A DNA stretch of 26,948 bases from an uncultured Collinsella sp. (GTDB lineage: Bacteria; Actinomycetota; Coriobacteriia; Coriobacteriales; Coriobacteriaceae). The first letter of the stretch is position 1. Each line of letters begins with the position of its first letter. The notes under the pieces were generated by a model that worked only from the letters and a program-made list of their open reading frames with translations, searched no databases and was not told the origin of the DNA. Positions 1 to 7,138 of the stretch are shown in pieces. The DNA lies in assembly GCA_900549245.1 (NCBI GenBank), contig URNQ01000005.1:1-26948 (forward strand). The letters run 5' to 3'. The translations under genes were made by a program, and so were the position numbers.

Positions 1-120
1 AGTCCCTTGCGGCGTAGTTCTTATTTAAGCCGTCCAAGTTTTGGGGTGCAGTTCATGAGGGGCCGCGGGGGCGTTCAGCTAGCTGCGGGAACGGGCTATC
101 CGCTCAACGTGTTCGACTGA
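1..120 (+). other. Open frame entering from the left edge, possible gene tail
   Basis: One frame is open from base 1 to a TGA at 118-120 (39 codons) and may be the 3' end of a gene lying left of the window. I recognise no domain. It contains the residues FGVQF, which also occur in an open minus-strand stretch at 2624-2830, so both may derive from the same kind of mobile or repeated gene. The evidence is weak; the stretch could equally be non-coding. Confidence 0.2.
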
Positions 121-137
121 GATCGGAAATCAACCGT

Positions 138-824
138 CTAAATAGGACCCTTATCAGTCTTGCTTCGCATCAGGTTCACAAAACTGACAGCAGATTTACT
201 GGCCTTATATAGCTGATCATCAGATTTCTGAAGGTCATTCTCACTTAAAGAATCAAATTCAAGAACTTCTTGCCCGGCGTATATCAGCCAGCCGTTCTGC
301 GCGAGAGATTCTTTCTCGACATCATTGAGATGTATGTCACCACGTAAATCTAAAGAGCAAAGCGCTTGCAAATCAGTAGAAGGAGTATTTGCAACCAAAC
401 CAGCAAGCCTCAAATACTCGTTGTATCCTATGCTTTCCTCAATGAAGGCCGAGAACAGCTTACTTAGATAATCCACCTTTCGTCTGTCTTCAACTTTATT
501 GATCAAATTCAAGGTAGTTTCAAAATTCTCGATCAACTTCTTCTCGTTCTTAGCAAAGAACGAACGACGCTGTTCGTCATCGACGGAATCCAGTCCGACA
601 AGAAAGCGTTCAACCTTATTAAAAAAGAGCTGATCAGGGATTGAAGCCACCGCTTTGACGGCCTTGAAGAATGAAATGCCGTCCAACGTTTCATCAAACA
701 CGATGCTTACTGCATCCATCGGCAGCCCCAATGAATCTCCGATACTTTTACAGTTTTCCAAAATAGTCACGATATTTGAAACAATAGATTCCATATCATA
801 ATGCGCTCGACTCAACTCATCCAT
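138..824 (-). CDS. Hypothetical protein, 228 aa, accessory island
   Basis: An uninterrupted gene whose ATG is preceded by a good ribosome binding site (AGGAG, six bases before the start), which fixes the start. The protein looks soluble and largely helical, with no signal peptide or membrane segment. A central part (about residues 110-155, with RRKVDYLSKLFSAFI and EYLRLAGLVANT) resembles in style the helical repeats of uncharacterised phage- or defence-island proteins, but I cannot name a family. The base composition is AT-richer than the surface-polysaccharide and suf genes to the right, which fits acquisition by transfer. It points away from the rest of the island and has no close partner; the DUF2971 gene on the same strand lies 400 bases upstream, so the two probably do not share an operon. 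Function unknown. Confidence 0.75.
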   Translation of the reverse strand: MDELSRAHYDMESIVSNIVTILENCKSIGDSLGLPMDAVSIVFDETLDGISFFKAVKAVASIPDQLFFNKVERFLVGLDSVDDEQRRSFFAKNEKKLIENFETTLNLINKVEDRRKVDYLSKLFSAFIEESIGYNEYLRLAGLVANTPSTDLQALCSLDLRGDIHLNDVEKESLAQNGWLIYAGQEVLEFDSLSENDLQKSDDQLYKASKSAVSFVNLMRSKTDKGPI

Positions 825-1224
825 ACGCCGCTCCTATAAGTCCAAAAATTTATATCCATTAGATTTCACTAAAGATATGGTTTATTGAAAATCATCCATC
901 CATCGGGGAGAGCCGCCAGCTTTGACGCCCTACAGCCCTATGAATTAAATTCAAACAGATATAACACCACCAAAAACCAATAACGAGGCTAAACCTTCCA
1001 CCGCACTCGCGGCTCTTGAGCGTACTATGCCGGATCTTGGGATTGCTTCGCGCCGAAGCGAGAAGTACTCGCTCTCGGAGGATAGGTTTGCCCCAAGCCA
1101 CGGATCAACCCAAATTATCTTTCGAAATGCCCCAGTAGATATAGCAATCGCCAACTCAGGAGTCTACTAGTACACGATTCAGCTGACAAACAAATGACTA
1201 TACGGCACTATTAACGGATAACTA
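825..1224. other. Non-coding stretch holding a glycosyltransferase 3' remnant
   Basis: This 400-base gap between two minus-strand genes holds no convincing intact gene. Short open frames exist on the minus strand, but they have poor starts. The one recognisable content is the orphan glycosyltransferase tail described at 1046-1110. The upstream region of the 138-824 gene (about 825-900) is AT-rich and probably holds its promoter, but no convincing -35/-10 pair was picked out. Confidence 0.5.
1046..1110 (-). pseudogene. Orphan 3' end of a glycosyltransferase gene (direct-repeat partner of 8942-9006)
   Basis: Read on the minus strand this segment encodes DPWLGANLSSESEYFSL, nearly the same as the C-terminus of the intact double glycosyltransferase (DPWLGPNLSAESEYFSL). 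Aligned without gaps to 8942-9006, I count 52 identical bases of 65. The stop codon is lost here (CGG instead of TAA), and upstream of about 1111 the similarity ends. Both copies lie in the same orientation, so they form imperfect direct repeats around 1046-9006. Each contains the inverted repeat AGCGAG-N5-CTCGCT. It may be the tail of a deleted paralogous gene or a relic of integration at a gene end. Confidence 0.6.
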
Positions 1225-2202
1225 TCACTGTTCATCTACAGGAATATCCAGTTTATTCGCCGCACAAATGCAAAGCTCTTTATCCTCTTGAGTCATCCTG
1301 CTCCCAAGAATAACTCGCAACGGCTTGCATGAGCGTTGTACATAATTCATCTCAAGCTCATCTGGCTCTGGTACAAGACGGGCACGATATTCGTTCTCCC
1401 ACTCAAACGCACTGCCCTTTCTGTAAATTGCCCGTAGATCACTAAGCATGTCATCACTGCTCACATTAAGACCAAGCATCCTAGCAGCAGTCCAAGCAAT
1501 TTGAGGGTCGCAATTAAATGGTTTGTCATCATATAAAATTGGCAATACTTCAGTACGCATTCCGTTAGCAATATTACAATTGCGAATAGCTCCTCTGTCG
1601 TAAGCAAGAACGAAACCCGCTTGGCTTTCGGAATATACATTCCACATATTCGAATCGCTAGGATTGTCTGTTAGGCACAAAATGCGACAACAATTTCGGC
1701 AGCTATTCTGATGAACTGGAACAACAAATCCTCCAACAAATAAGCGCAAGTTTTTAACAGCCGAGCGAAAAAGGCTAACTCTCCCCTCATCGGATAGTAT
1801 CTCAAACTCATCTATTCTTGCTGGATTTAAAGGAACCCCCAGAACCCCTGAAACAAACGCAAGTCGTCTAAAATCAATTTGATTTATTATCTCTAACGCG
1901 TGTTCATCATCATTGAGATAACTTTCGATTTCATCTATACCATTCCAGTTATAGATCGGTACCGAGTCGCGCTGATCACTGAAAACCCTTGGATGAGAAA
2001 ATGTAACAGTCGCGTTTTCTAGGTCGGCAAAAGCGTATTCAGTTGGAGGTCGATAGCGGTAAAGCATTCGCGGGACGAGAGAAGTCGATAGATCTTCCAG
2101 CTCCTTCTCAGCGGAAACAATTGAAGCGCCATCGTTTTGCTTAGCAACGAGATTAGCAAGTGTCTCCCGATATGCTTCTTTCTGTGTCAAGCTTAGTACC
2201 AT
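1225..2202 (-). CDS. DUF2971 domain protein
   Basis: A 325-aa protein with the usual landmarks of the DUF2971 family. These are an LYRYRPP element near residues 47-53, a TFSHPRVFSDQRD element around residues 67-79, a central C/N-rich block ending in LCLTDNPSDSNMWNVYSESQAGFVLAYD, a VLPILYDD strand, and the late FEWENEYRARLVPE element with its E-x-E. DUF2971 proteins are scattered in accessory and defence islands; no biochemical role is established to my knowledge. The order R, then S, then ExE resembles ADP-ribosyltransferases, but this is only an analogy drawn by eye. The ATG start has a modest GGGAAG upstream. No signal peptide or membrane segment. The start codon abuts a decayed plus-strand frame that begins at 2206, which suggests that older sequence was truncated here. 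Confidence 0.8.
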   Translation of the reverse strand: MVLSLTQKEAYRETLANLVAKQNDGASIVSAEKELEDLSTSLVPRMLYRYRPPTEYAFADLENATVTFSHPRVFSDQRDSVPIYNWNGIDEIESYLNDDEHALEIINQIDFRRLAFVSGVLGVPLNPARIDEFEILSDEGRVSLFRSAVKNLRLFVGGFVVPVHQNSCRNCCRILCLTDNPSDSNMWNVYSESQAGFVLAYDRGAIRNCNIANGMRTEVLPILYDDKPFNCDPQIAWTAARMLGLNVSSDDMLSDLRAIYRKGSAFEWENEYRARLVPEPDELEMNYVQRSCKPLRVILGSRMTQEDKELCICAANKLDIPVDEQ

Positions 2203-2205
2203 GCA

Positions 2206-2371
2206 ATGTCGCTTCCCGATCTAGCTAAATTAGATGCAGTTGATTTTATCCAGTGCATAAAAACTGAATACACATACGAAGCAGAAGCCATGTCTATCAA
2301 CTACCAAAAATGATTCCGATTGGAACGTACCGGAAATCGTAAAAGCTGCCAACGGATATATCATAGCCTGA
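2206..2371 (+). pseudogene. Broken small ORF upstream of the HicB-like remnant
   Basis: A plus-strand frame runs from an ATG at 2206 (beginning MSLPDLAKLD) to a stop at 2311. Dropping one A from the A5 run at 2306-2310 would join it to a second frame that reads NDSDWNVPEIVKAANGYIIA and stops at 2369-2371. The joined product of about 54 aa has protein-like composition and ends 11 bases before the HicB-like ATG, the usual place for a toxin or partner gene. I do not recognise a family. Its start lies only three bases from the divergent DUF2971 start, so the true 5' end has probably been lost. Confidence 0.3.
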
Positions 2372-2382
2372 GATGACTAGAG

Positions 2383-2570
2383 ATGAAAACATATAGCTAT
2401 CAAGCAATCTTATCCTCCGATGATGATACCAGCTATGACATCGAACTCCCCTCTCTGTCAGTTCGCTTTACCAATGACGGAGCGTCGCAGAGACTGCAGA
2501 AGCAGTCGAGTATGCAGAAAAGATTTATATGGGCGCGTCAATTAAAAAAGTCTCTGTTGAAGAAAGTTAA
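2383..2570 (+). pseudogene. HicB-like antitoxin, frameshifted
   Basis: The first frame begins MKTYSYQAILSSDDDTSYDI and continues with ELPSLSVRFTNDG. This matches the beta-strand start of the HicB antitoxin fold, a partially degraded RNase H-like domain. After the codon for D at 2476-2478 the match continues one frame over as SVAETAEAVEYAEKIYMG, ending KKVSVEES at a TAA (2568-2570). A single missing base in the GG at 2479-2480 explains this. Restored, it is about 62 aa, short for HicB and without a separate DNA-binding domain. No HicA toxin with its double-stranded-RNA-binding fold is visible beside it. It is either a decayed toxin-antitoxin remnant or a sequencing error in a solitary antitoxin. 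Confidence 0.6.
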
Positions 2571-3198
2571 TCCAACGACATTGCCGCCCCTTCCAGTAAC
2601 CCCAGTACAGCTGCAAGGTGCCCCTAGGTCATCTCGCACATTCTTGTGGGTTCCGTCCGAAACTGTACCCCAAACGCGTCGAACCTATGACTGTCGGTGT
2701 GTCTTGTCAGCCCGGTCAACGAGAACCAGTTAAGGAAGCGGTTGAGCATGCGCGAGCTCACCGCGCAGAACGGATTCCGATTCAGGCACACTCGCCTACA
2801 CGGACTCCCCGCCCGAGCCAGCAACGGCATCGACCGGATAAACTACAAGGTCGGGTAAAGGGTGAGGTTCGCCAGCACCTTCATCAATGGAAACTCGGCC
2901 CCATGCTCGTCACAGCAAGGTTCGTGCGCATCGCTGAACACGAGCGGATAAAGAGAAGGTATCTGGAAATAACAAAGTCGGAAGAGATGGGCGGACTGAA
3001 GACAAGAATAAGGGCTAGGGCATTGGGCAGAACGAGACTGGCTTAATCAATTATCGAAAGAATCTTGGCGGCACCTACAACCACTCGGAGAATTAAAGTA
3101 TTTAAAAGATCATATTAATTTGAGCAAATGCAGTCATCAGGTCAGAAAAGTAAAGTAGTAGCAATGCAAACGCTGAATATGCGGGGAGCGAATCAAAA
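2571..3198. other. Gene-free stretch with probable decayed mobile DNA
   Basis: About 630 bases without a convincing gene. Overlapping frames are open on both strands between 2620 and 3050 with arginine-rich, protein-unlike translations, apart from two stretches that look more natural. One is on the plus strand, ending ASNGIDRINYKVG at a TAA near 2857; the other is on the minus strand, ending FDAFGVQFRTEPTRMCEMT. No transposase signature can be named. The motif AACTGTACCCCAAA at 2661-2674 is an inverted near-copy of 40-53. The stretch 3060-3198 is AT-rich and probably holds the promoter of the next gene. Confidence 0.4.
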
Positions 3199-3726
3199 TT
3201 GAAAGATCAAAACACCACAATCCCCTTTGGAGCCGATGAAATAATGTACTCATTCCTCAAATCAAACGGTGCTCCCTTAACAGATAGCGAATTGAAAAGG
3301 ATAAAACATAGTGAATCACTGAAGGATTTAATGGCCCTTGGCTATATTCGACATGAAAACTCAAAAGTTTTCCTGACATTGCAAGGCAGAATGGCTCTTC
3401 GAAAATTTGACGAAGATCATAAGAATAAATCCAACAAAGAATCCGCAAACGTATTCAGTATTATCATCAGCGTACTGGCAATTTTAGTATCTATGCTAAA
3501 CTCCGTTGCGGGATTAGTTAAAACCGACGCAACCGTCAATTATGCCTCGATCAATTTATTCACTTATATGCTTAGTGTACTTGAAGCACTGCTAATCGGA
3601 TTATTTGTCGCCGAATTTTTATTACCCTCGGTAAAGTACTTTAGATTCCACCCTGTAGCTCGATTCTTATCTGGAGCTATGATGGCAGCGGTGCTTTTAA
3701 TATCATTTTATTCTTCAACGCTTTAG
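3199..3726 (+). CDS. Membrane protein with winged-helix-like N-terminus, 175 aa
   Basis: The best start is a TTG at 3199, about ten bases after GGGGAG; an in-frame ATG at 3244 is an alternative without a clear binding site. Residues 1-72 look like a small winged-helix fold: helices around 12-48 and the wing ending VFLTLQGRMALRKF. A charged linker (72-84) leads to three predicted membrane segments at about 85-107, 119-142 and 152-172. This combination fits a membrane-anchored sensor or effector of unknown role. The gene is AT-rich like its surroundings and stands alone, with decayed sequence on both sides. Its stop overlaps the stop of a decayed minus-strand gene by two bases. No family recognised. 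Confidence 0.65.
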   Translation: MKDQNTTIPFGADEIMYSFLKSNGAPLTDSELKRIKHSESLKDLMALGYIRHENSKVFLTLQGRMALRKFDEDHKNKSNKESANVFSIIISVLAILVSMLNSVAGLVKTDATVNYASINLFTYMLSVLEALLIGLFVAEFLLPSVKYFRFHPVARFLSGAMMAAVLLISFYSSTL

Positions 3727-4105
3727 ACAGCAGATGCTACCCCATCCACCCTGAGCTGCGAAAGGCTTTCACGGACCTCAGCGCGTGGCACAACACTTTT
3801 GTGATCGGGCCCAATCTCTCGTGGTCCTGTTGGCCCAGAAAAGGTGAACGTACCAGTCGAGCCAAATGCCTCGACCGCGAAGCCGTCCAATTCCAGATGG
3901 TCGGCATCGGTTCAGGCTCAGCAGCCTCTGAGACACCCGACTCGTAGTAGGTGACCTTGTCTGTAAACAGGCTTTCCGCACTCACAGCATAAGAAGGCCC
4001 GTGCAACAAAACACAAAGTAGGCCAGAGCAACAAGTAGGATGCAACGGCGATGATGGTCCAACAAGACAACAGGCATGATTGCGCCGATCTAGATGGCAA
4101 GCCAA
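3723..4105 (-). pseudogene. Decayed membrane protein gene
   Basis: Read on the minus strand, pieces of three frames make one plausible protein. The most upstream piece, with two internal stops, includes PNPVYWLAI and a hydrophobic segment reading ILLVALAYFVFCCTGLLML. The next reads FTDKVTYYESGVSEAAEPEP. The last reads DADHLELDGFAVEAFGSTGT, continues FTFSGPTGPREIGPDHKSVV and ends at a stop at 3723-3725. At least two frame changes and two stops are needed, so the gene is dead if real. Hydrophobic minus-strand stretches continue weakly to about 4350. No family recognised; the reconstruction by eye is uncertain. Confidence 0.35.
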
Positions 4106-4538
4106 TAAACAGGATTGGGAAATGCCTAGTGGCGGTACTCATCAGTGAATTGAGATCAAATCCCGACCAAACTCATAACAGATAGAATCCCTGCAGCAGC
4201 GGGAAACGTCGACGTAAATCGTTTAAGTATGCGGCAAACGGAGAGTGTATGAGCGCACGCAGAAGACATCAAAATGCTCAAGCTCAGCCTATCAATAATG
4301 CCAGCCCATACAGCACCGCAAAGGCGCATATCTACAAGCCAAAAGACCAGCAATCAATATGGCTGGAGAAAGTCGGTAAGGCAGTTTCACTAACTTATCA
4401 TGACAATATCAAACGCATTTACCGAAATATCGCCAAAAAAAAATGCCCCAATGTTTCGCTTGTATCAGAGGCGGTTGGGGCTTCATTGATAGAATAGTCT
4501 TACTTGCCAATTCGGAACCATGGCTAGGCTGTTTCACC
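4106..4538. other. Gene-poor stretch upstream of the GHKL gene
   Basis: No convincing intact gene. A plus-strand frame from 4249 to 4497 (82 codons) lacks a recognisable domain and probably does not represent a protein. The minus strand has scattered hydrophobic stretches interrupted by stops, probably the far end of the decayed membrane gene. The stretch also holds the hairpin and A-tract at 4435-4481 and must contain the promoter of the GHKL/SIR2 pair. Confidence 0.4.
4435..4481 (-). terminator. Hairpin with T-tract, minus-strand terminator-like
   Basis: Arms GCCCCAA (4445-4451) and TTGGGGC (4475-4481) can pair around a 23-base loop. On the minus strand the hairpin is followed by nine Ts (A9 at 4435-4443 on the plus strand). 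The stem is short and the loop long, so it is a modest candidate. No intact minus-strand gene lies just upstream that would need it, so it may be a relic or serve to insulate the GHKL gene. Confidence 0.3.
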
Positions 4539-5762
4539 ATGAATAATACATCTGAACCCCAAAAGCCCTATATAGTGTTAAACATAAAGCCGTCTCGCGG
4601 CGCGGCTGGCTATCTCAGGAAAAAAATAGACGCCGCTATCGATGCTGGCTTCTATAGTTTTAAGGTTAGGCTAGAAGCTGATGAAAGCGGGCTATATCCC
4701 AATCGCGTACTTCCCATAGTTGCAACTCTGTCATCCTATTCAACCAACCGCGGTTGTACTTTCTTTCCCTCCAAAACGACCCGTAAGGGGACATATGCCG
4801 ACTCTGTAGGGCTACTAAAACCCTTCAGAGACCCTAACGGTATCGATTCGGCATCATTTCTTGATAAAGTCTGGCGCTTCGACAGGAATACGCATTTTGA
4901 TGTGGTTAGTGGGATTATCGACTCGCTTCGCAAGACTACGGTGCTTGCGCCCGGCCTTCTCCATGGAATCGAATACGGATTAAACGAGATATCAGATAAC
5001 GTACTTGTTCATTCGACAAAAATGCAAAGCGAGCATGTTGAAGGCTACGTAATGGCCCAAGTTCATCGTCAATCTAACAAAGTCGCAATCGCAGTCTATG
5101 ATGACGGAATTGGCATTCCCAATTCACTTAGGAGTGGCGGCGTAGCCTTTGCTGACACAAAGGAGGCTATACAACTTGCTCTCAGCAAGGGCGTAACAGA
5201 TGGAAATGGCGCAGGCAACGGATTGTGGCTTCTTGACAGTATTGTCGACGCAGCATCTGGTTCTCTCGATATTCAGTCTGACGGCATTGGCTATAGAAAG
5301 GTTCACAAATACAACGGCGCAGACGCTACGATCGCATTCAGAAATGTCAACACCCCGGTAGGCGGAAGCACGTTAGTAGATTTTCAAGTCTCGACAAACT
5401 CATCAATATCCATGTCAGACATTTTTGAGGGAAACTCGCCAGTCAATCTTTGGAAAGAATCCCATGAAACCGACCCCTCAGGCAGAAGCCTCCGACTTCG
5501 TCTGGCTGACGAATCATCCGGATTTGGAAGCAGATACGACGCTGCGAAAATGCGCTGTTTAGCATTAAACATGGCTAGCGATGCAGATGATAAGGTCTAT
5601 TTGGACTTTGCAGATGTGCCGTTCATCAGCTTATCATTTGCAGATGAGTTTATAAACAAATTGATGCACGAGGTAGGCCTAGTCACCTTCATTAAAAAAT
5701 ACGCTATCGTGAATCTATGCCAATCTTGCGCCGAAGCAATTAATTACATCACTAGAAACTGA
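4539..5762 (+). CDS. GHKL-family ATPase with C-terminal DUF4325 (STAS-like) domain
   Basis: The protein has 407 aa from the ATG at 4539. An in-frame ATG at 4443 would add 32 residues of unconvincing sequence. A GHKL (Hsp90/histidine-kinase-type) ATP-binding fold shows the N box NEISDN (E150, N154), the G1 box DDGIGIP (188-194) and the G2 region GNGAGNGLWLL (222-232). No phospho-acceptor His domain precedes it, so it is not an ordinary sensor kinase. Residues of about 350-400 (KVYLDFADVPFISLSFADEF) match DUF4325, a STAS-like domain often joined to such ATPases. The N-terminal 130 residues have no recognised domain. It lies 140 bases before a SIR2-like gene on the same strand, and the two probably act together. 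Nucleotide-dependent sensing with transmission to the partner is an inference from context. Confidence 0.8.
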   Translation: MNNTSEPQKPYIVLNIKPSRGAAGYLRKKIDAAIDAGFYSFKVRLEADESGLYPNRVLPIVATLSSYSTNRGCTFFPSKTTRKGTYADSVGLLKPFRDPNGIDSASFLDKVWRFDRNTHFDVVSGIIDSLRKTTVLAPGLLHGIEYGLNEISDNVLVHSTKMQSEHVEGYVMAQVHRQSNKVAIAVYDDGIGIPNSLRSGGVAFADTKEAIQLALSKGVTDGNGAGNGLWLLDSIVDAASGSLDIQSDGIGYRKVHKYNGADATIAFRNVNTPVGGSTLVDFQVSTNSSISMSDIFEGNSPVNLWKESHETDPSGRSLRLRLADESSGFGSRYDAAKMRCLALNMASDADDKVYLDFADVPFISLSFADEFINKLMHEVGLVTFIKKYAIVNLCQSCAEAINYITRN

Positions 5763-5819
5763 GGTTTGACGCGTAACAGCAGACTGGGAAGCTGAAGACC
5801 CTTAAACAAACAATCTCTT

Positions 5820-5870
5820 ATGCAGGAGTATTATAAGAAATATTCCGAGCCCTGGCACAATGTGGGCTGA
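5820..5870 (+). other. Short ORF and duplicated leader between GHKL and SIR2-like genes
   Basis: The 12-base string TTATGCAGGAGT occurs at 5818-5829 and again at 5885-5896, where it supplies the ribosome binding site of the SIR2-like gene. At the first copy, ATG 5820 opens a 16-codon frame (MQEYYKKYSEPWHNVG) ending in TGA at 5868-5870. It could be a leader peptide or the remnant of a duplicated gene start; neither is proven. Confidence 0.25.
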
Positions 5871-5902
5871 AATCATTAACACAGTTATGCAGGAGTGGCG
5901 TT

Positions 5903-7138
5903 ATGAGTAAAACTCTTCTAGTGGGTGCCGGGGCGGAATGTATCGAGCCTTTTGGGCTTCTTGCTGGAAAAGAATTCACATTCGATACTTGCTACTACCA
6001 GAATGAGGCATTGTATGAAGCCCTGGGAGATTTTTATCGAGGGAGCCTTTCGAAAAGTGTAAATCGGGATCTAGGAACTCCCTCCTCGTATCAGAATCTA
6101 TTTCTCTACTCGTCCAAAAACGTGGCGTTTCGCAAGTTGTCTAACTATATCGTCAGCGCCTCTAAGGATTCATTTTTAGGCTCACGGCTGAGTGAGCATA
6201 TTATTAAAAGTCAGGATGACGATGAAGAGAATCAGCTTGATACTTATGGTCGAGATCTTCTGTTTGACATGCTGATCAAGAGAGATAAGGATGCCGGCTA
6301 TGTGAGCGCTTTGAAGGAAGTGGCACTCGAGGTGATTCCGGACGATGCGTACTATGGAACTATAGAGACGTATTTCTCGAGTCTTATTAATCCCACAAGG
6401 AGGAGCAAGTCGCTCTGGCGCTTGATCAACTATTATTGGAGCGCTTTCTTTTCCGTTGCTGAACCGCTGATTCGCAAGGCATTTGAAGACGATAGGCTAT
6501 TTAAGCAGCAGGGTCTATATAGGTTTACATTAAATAATATCAATACCGTTATTGATGCGATAACGACGCGGAACCAGTTTACCCTCCAAGATATCCAAGA
6601 TACTTACTACGCAAGGTTACGTGGAAGATTTGATAACGTGTTGACGACGAATTACACGGGCCTTTCGGATTTTTTGTTTCCTGAGTTGATTGAAAATTCA
6701 TGTGTGTATCTATCAGGGGCTCTCTGGTTGTTCGAATCGCTTGGGTCTCTCACTTCAAGAGATGTGCGTAAAGAACCCATAGCTGCGGATGAATTTGTCT
6801 TTCCATTTCTTATGACACAAGTGCCGATTAAGCCAATTATCGATACGACCCAGCTGAGATCCTTTTCCAAGGCTATTGAGATACTCGACAATACAGGCCT
6901 TCTCGTTGTTTTAGGCTATTCATTTTGCGAAAGCGATTCTCACATTTCGGCTATGGTGCGAGATTTCATGCAGCATGCGAATAGTCGTCTTATCTATCTC
7001 GACCACAGCAGAGATGAGACACCCAGCACCATCAAGAAAAAGCTGAGGCTTAATCCTGAGCATAGTTACAATATCGATATTTTAGGCACTGGAGACAGCG
7101 ATATAAACCGTCTGATTGACATTTTAAATAACGCCTGA
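5903..7138 (+). CDS. SIR2-like domain protein, probable defence effector
   Basis: A 411-aa protein with AGGAG seven bases before the ATG. The N-terminus TLLVGAGAECIEPFGLLAGK matches the nucleotide-binding GAG loop of bacterial SIR2-like proteins. A helical insert follows, then FDNVLTTNYTGLSDF (TTNYT at 248-252, carrying the conserved Asn), CVYLSGALW (268-274) and the late GLLVVLGYSFCESDSHI strand-helix typical of this branch. In related NAD-cleaving defence proteins the third element carries a catalytic His (LHG); here it reads LSG (S271), so activity may be altered. SIR2-like effectors in systems such as Thoeris and DSR deplete NAD on phage infection; a similar role here is inferred. The start lies 140 bases after the GHKL gene, on the same strand. 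Confidence 0.75.
   Translation: MSKTLLVGAGAECIEPFGLLAGKEFTFDTCYYQNEALYEALGDFYRGSLSKSVNRDLGTPSSYQNLFLYSSKNVAFRKLSNYIVSASKDSFLGSRLSEHIIKSQDDDEENQLDTYGRDLLFDMLIKRDKDAGYVSALKEVALEVIPDDAYYGTIETYFSSLINPTRRSKSLWRLINYYWSAFFSVAEPLIRKAFEDDRLFKQQGLYRFTLNNINTVIDAITTRNQFTLQDIQDTYYARLRGRFDNVLTTNYTGLSDFLFPELIENSCVYLSGALWLFESLGSLTSRDVRKEPIAADEFVFPFLMTQVPIKPIIDTTQLRSFSKAIEILDNTGLLVVLGYSFCESDSHISAMVRDFMQHANSRLIYLDHSRDETPSTIKKKLRLNPEHSYNIDILGTGDSDINRLIDILNNA

Noticed and set aside
892..1154. Two overlapping minus-strand ORFs of about 68 codons
   Set aside because: Apart from the glycosyltransferase-tail remnant they have no protein-like sequence or ribosome binding site.
2618..3046. 142-codon plus-strand ORF
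   Set aside because: Arg/His/Pro-rich translation with competing open frames and no binding site; more likely decayed DNA.
4249..4497. 82-codon plus-strand ORF before the GHKL gene
   Set aside because: No recognised domain, no good binding site, and it runs through the hairpin and A-tract; not supported as a gene.
4443..4538. N-terminal extension of the GHKL protein
   Set aside because: The ATG follows an A-run within the hairpin region and the added residues do not look like the family.
4435..4538. Retron-type or other structured ncRNA upstream of the GHKL gene
   Set aside because: Only one weak hairpin is visible and no reverse transcriptase or partner is nearby.
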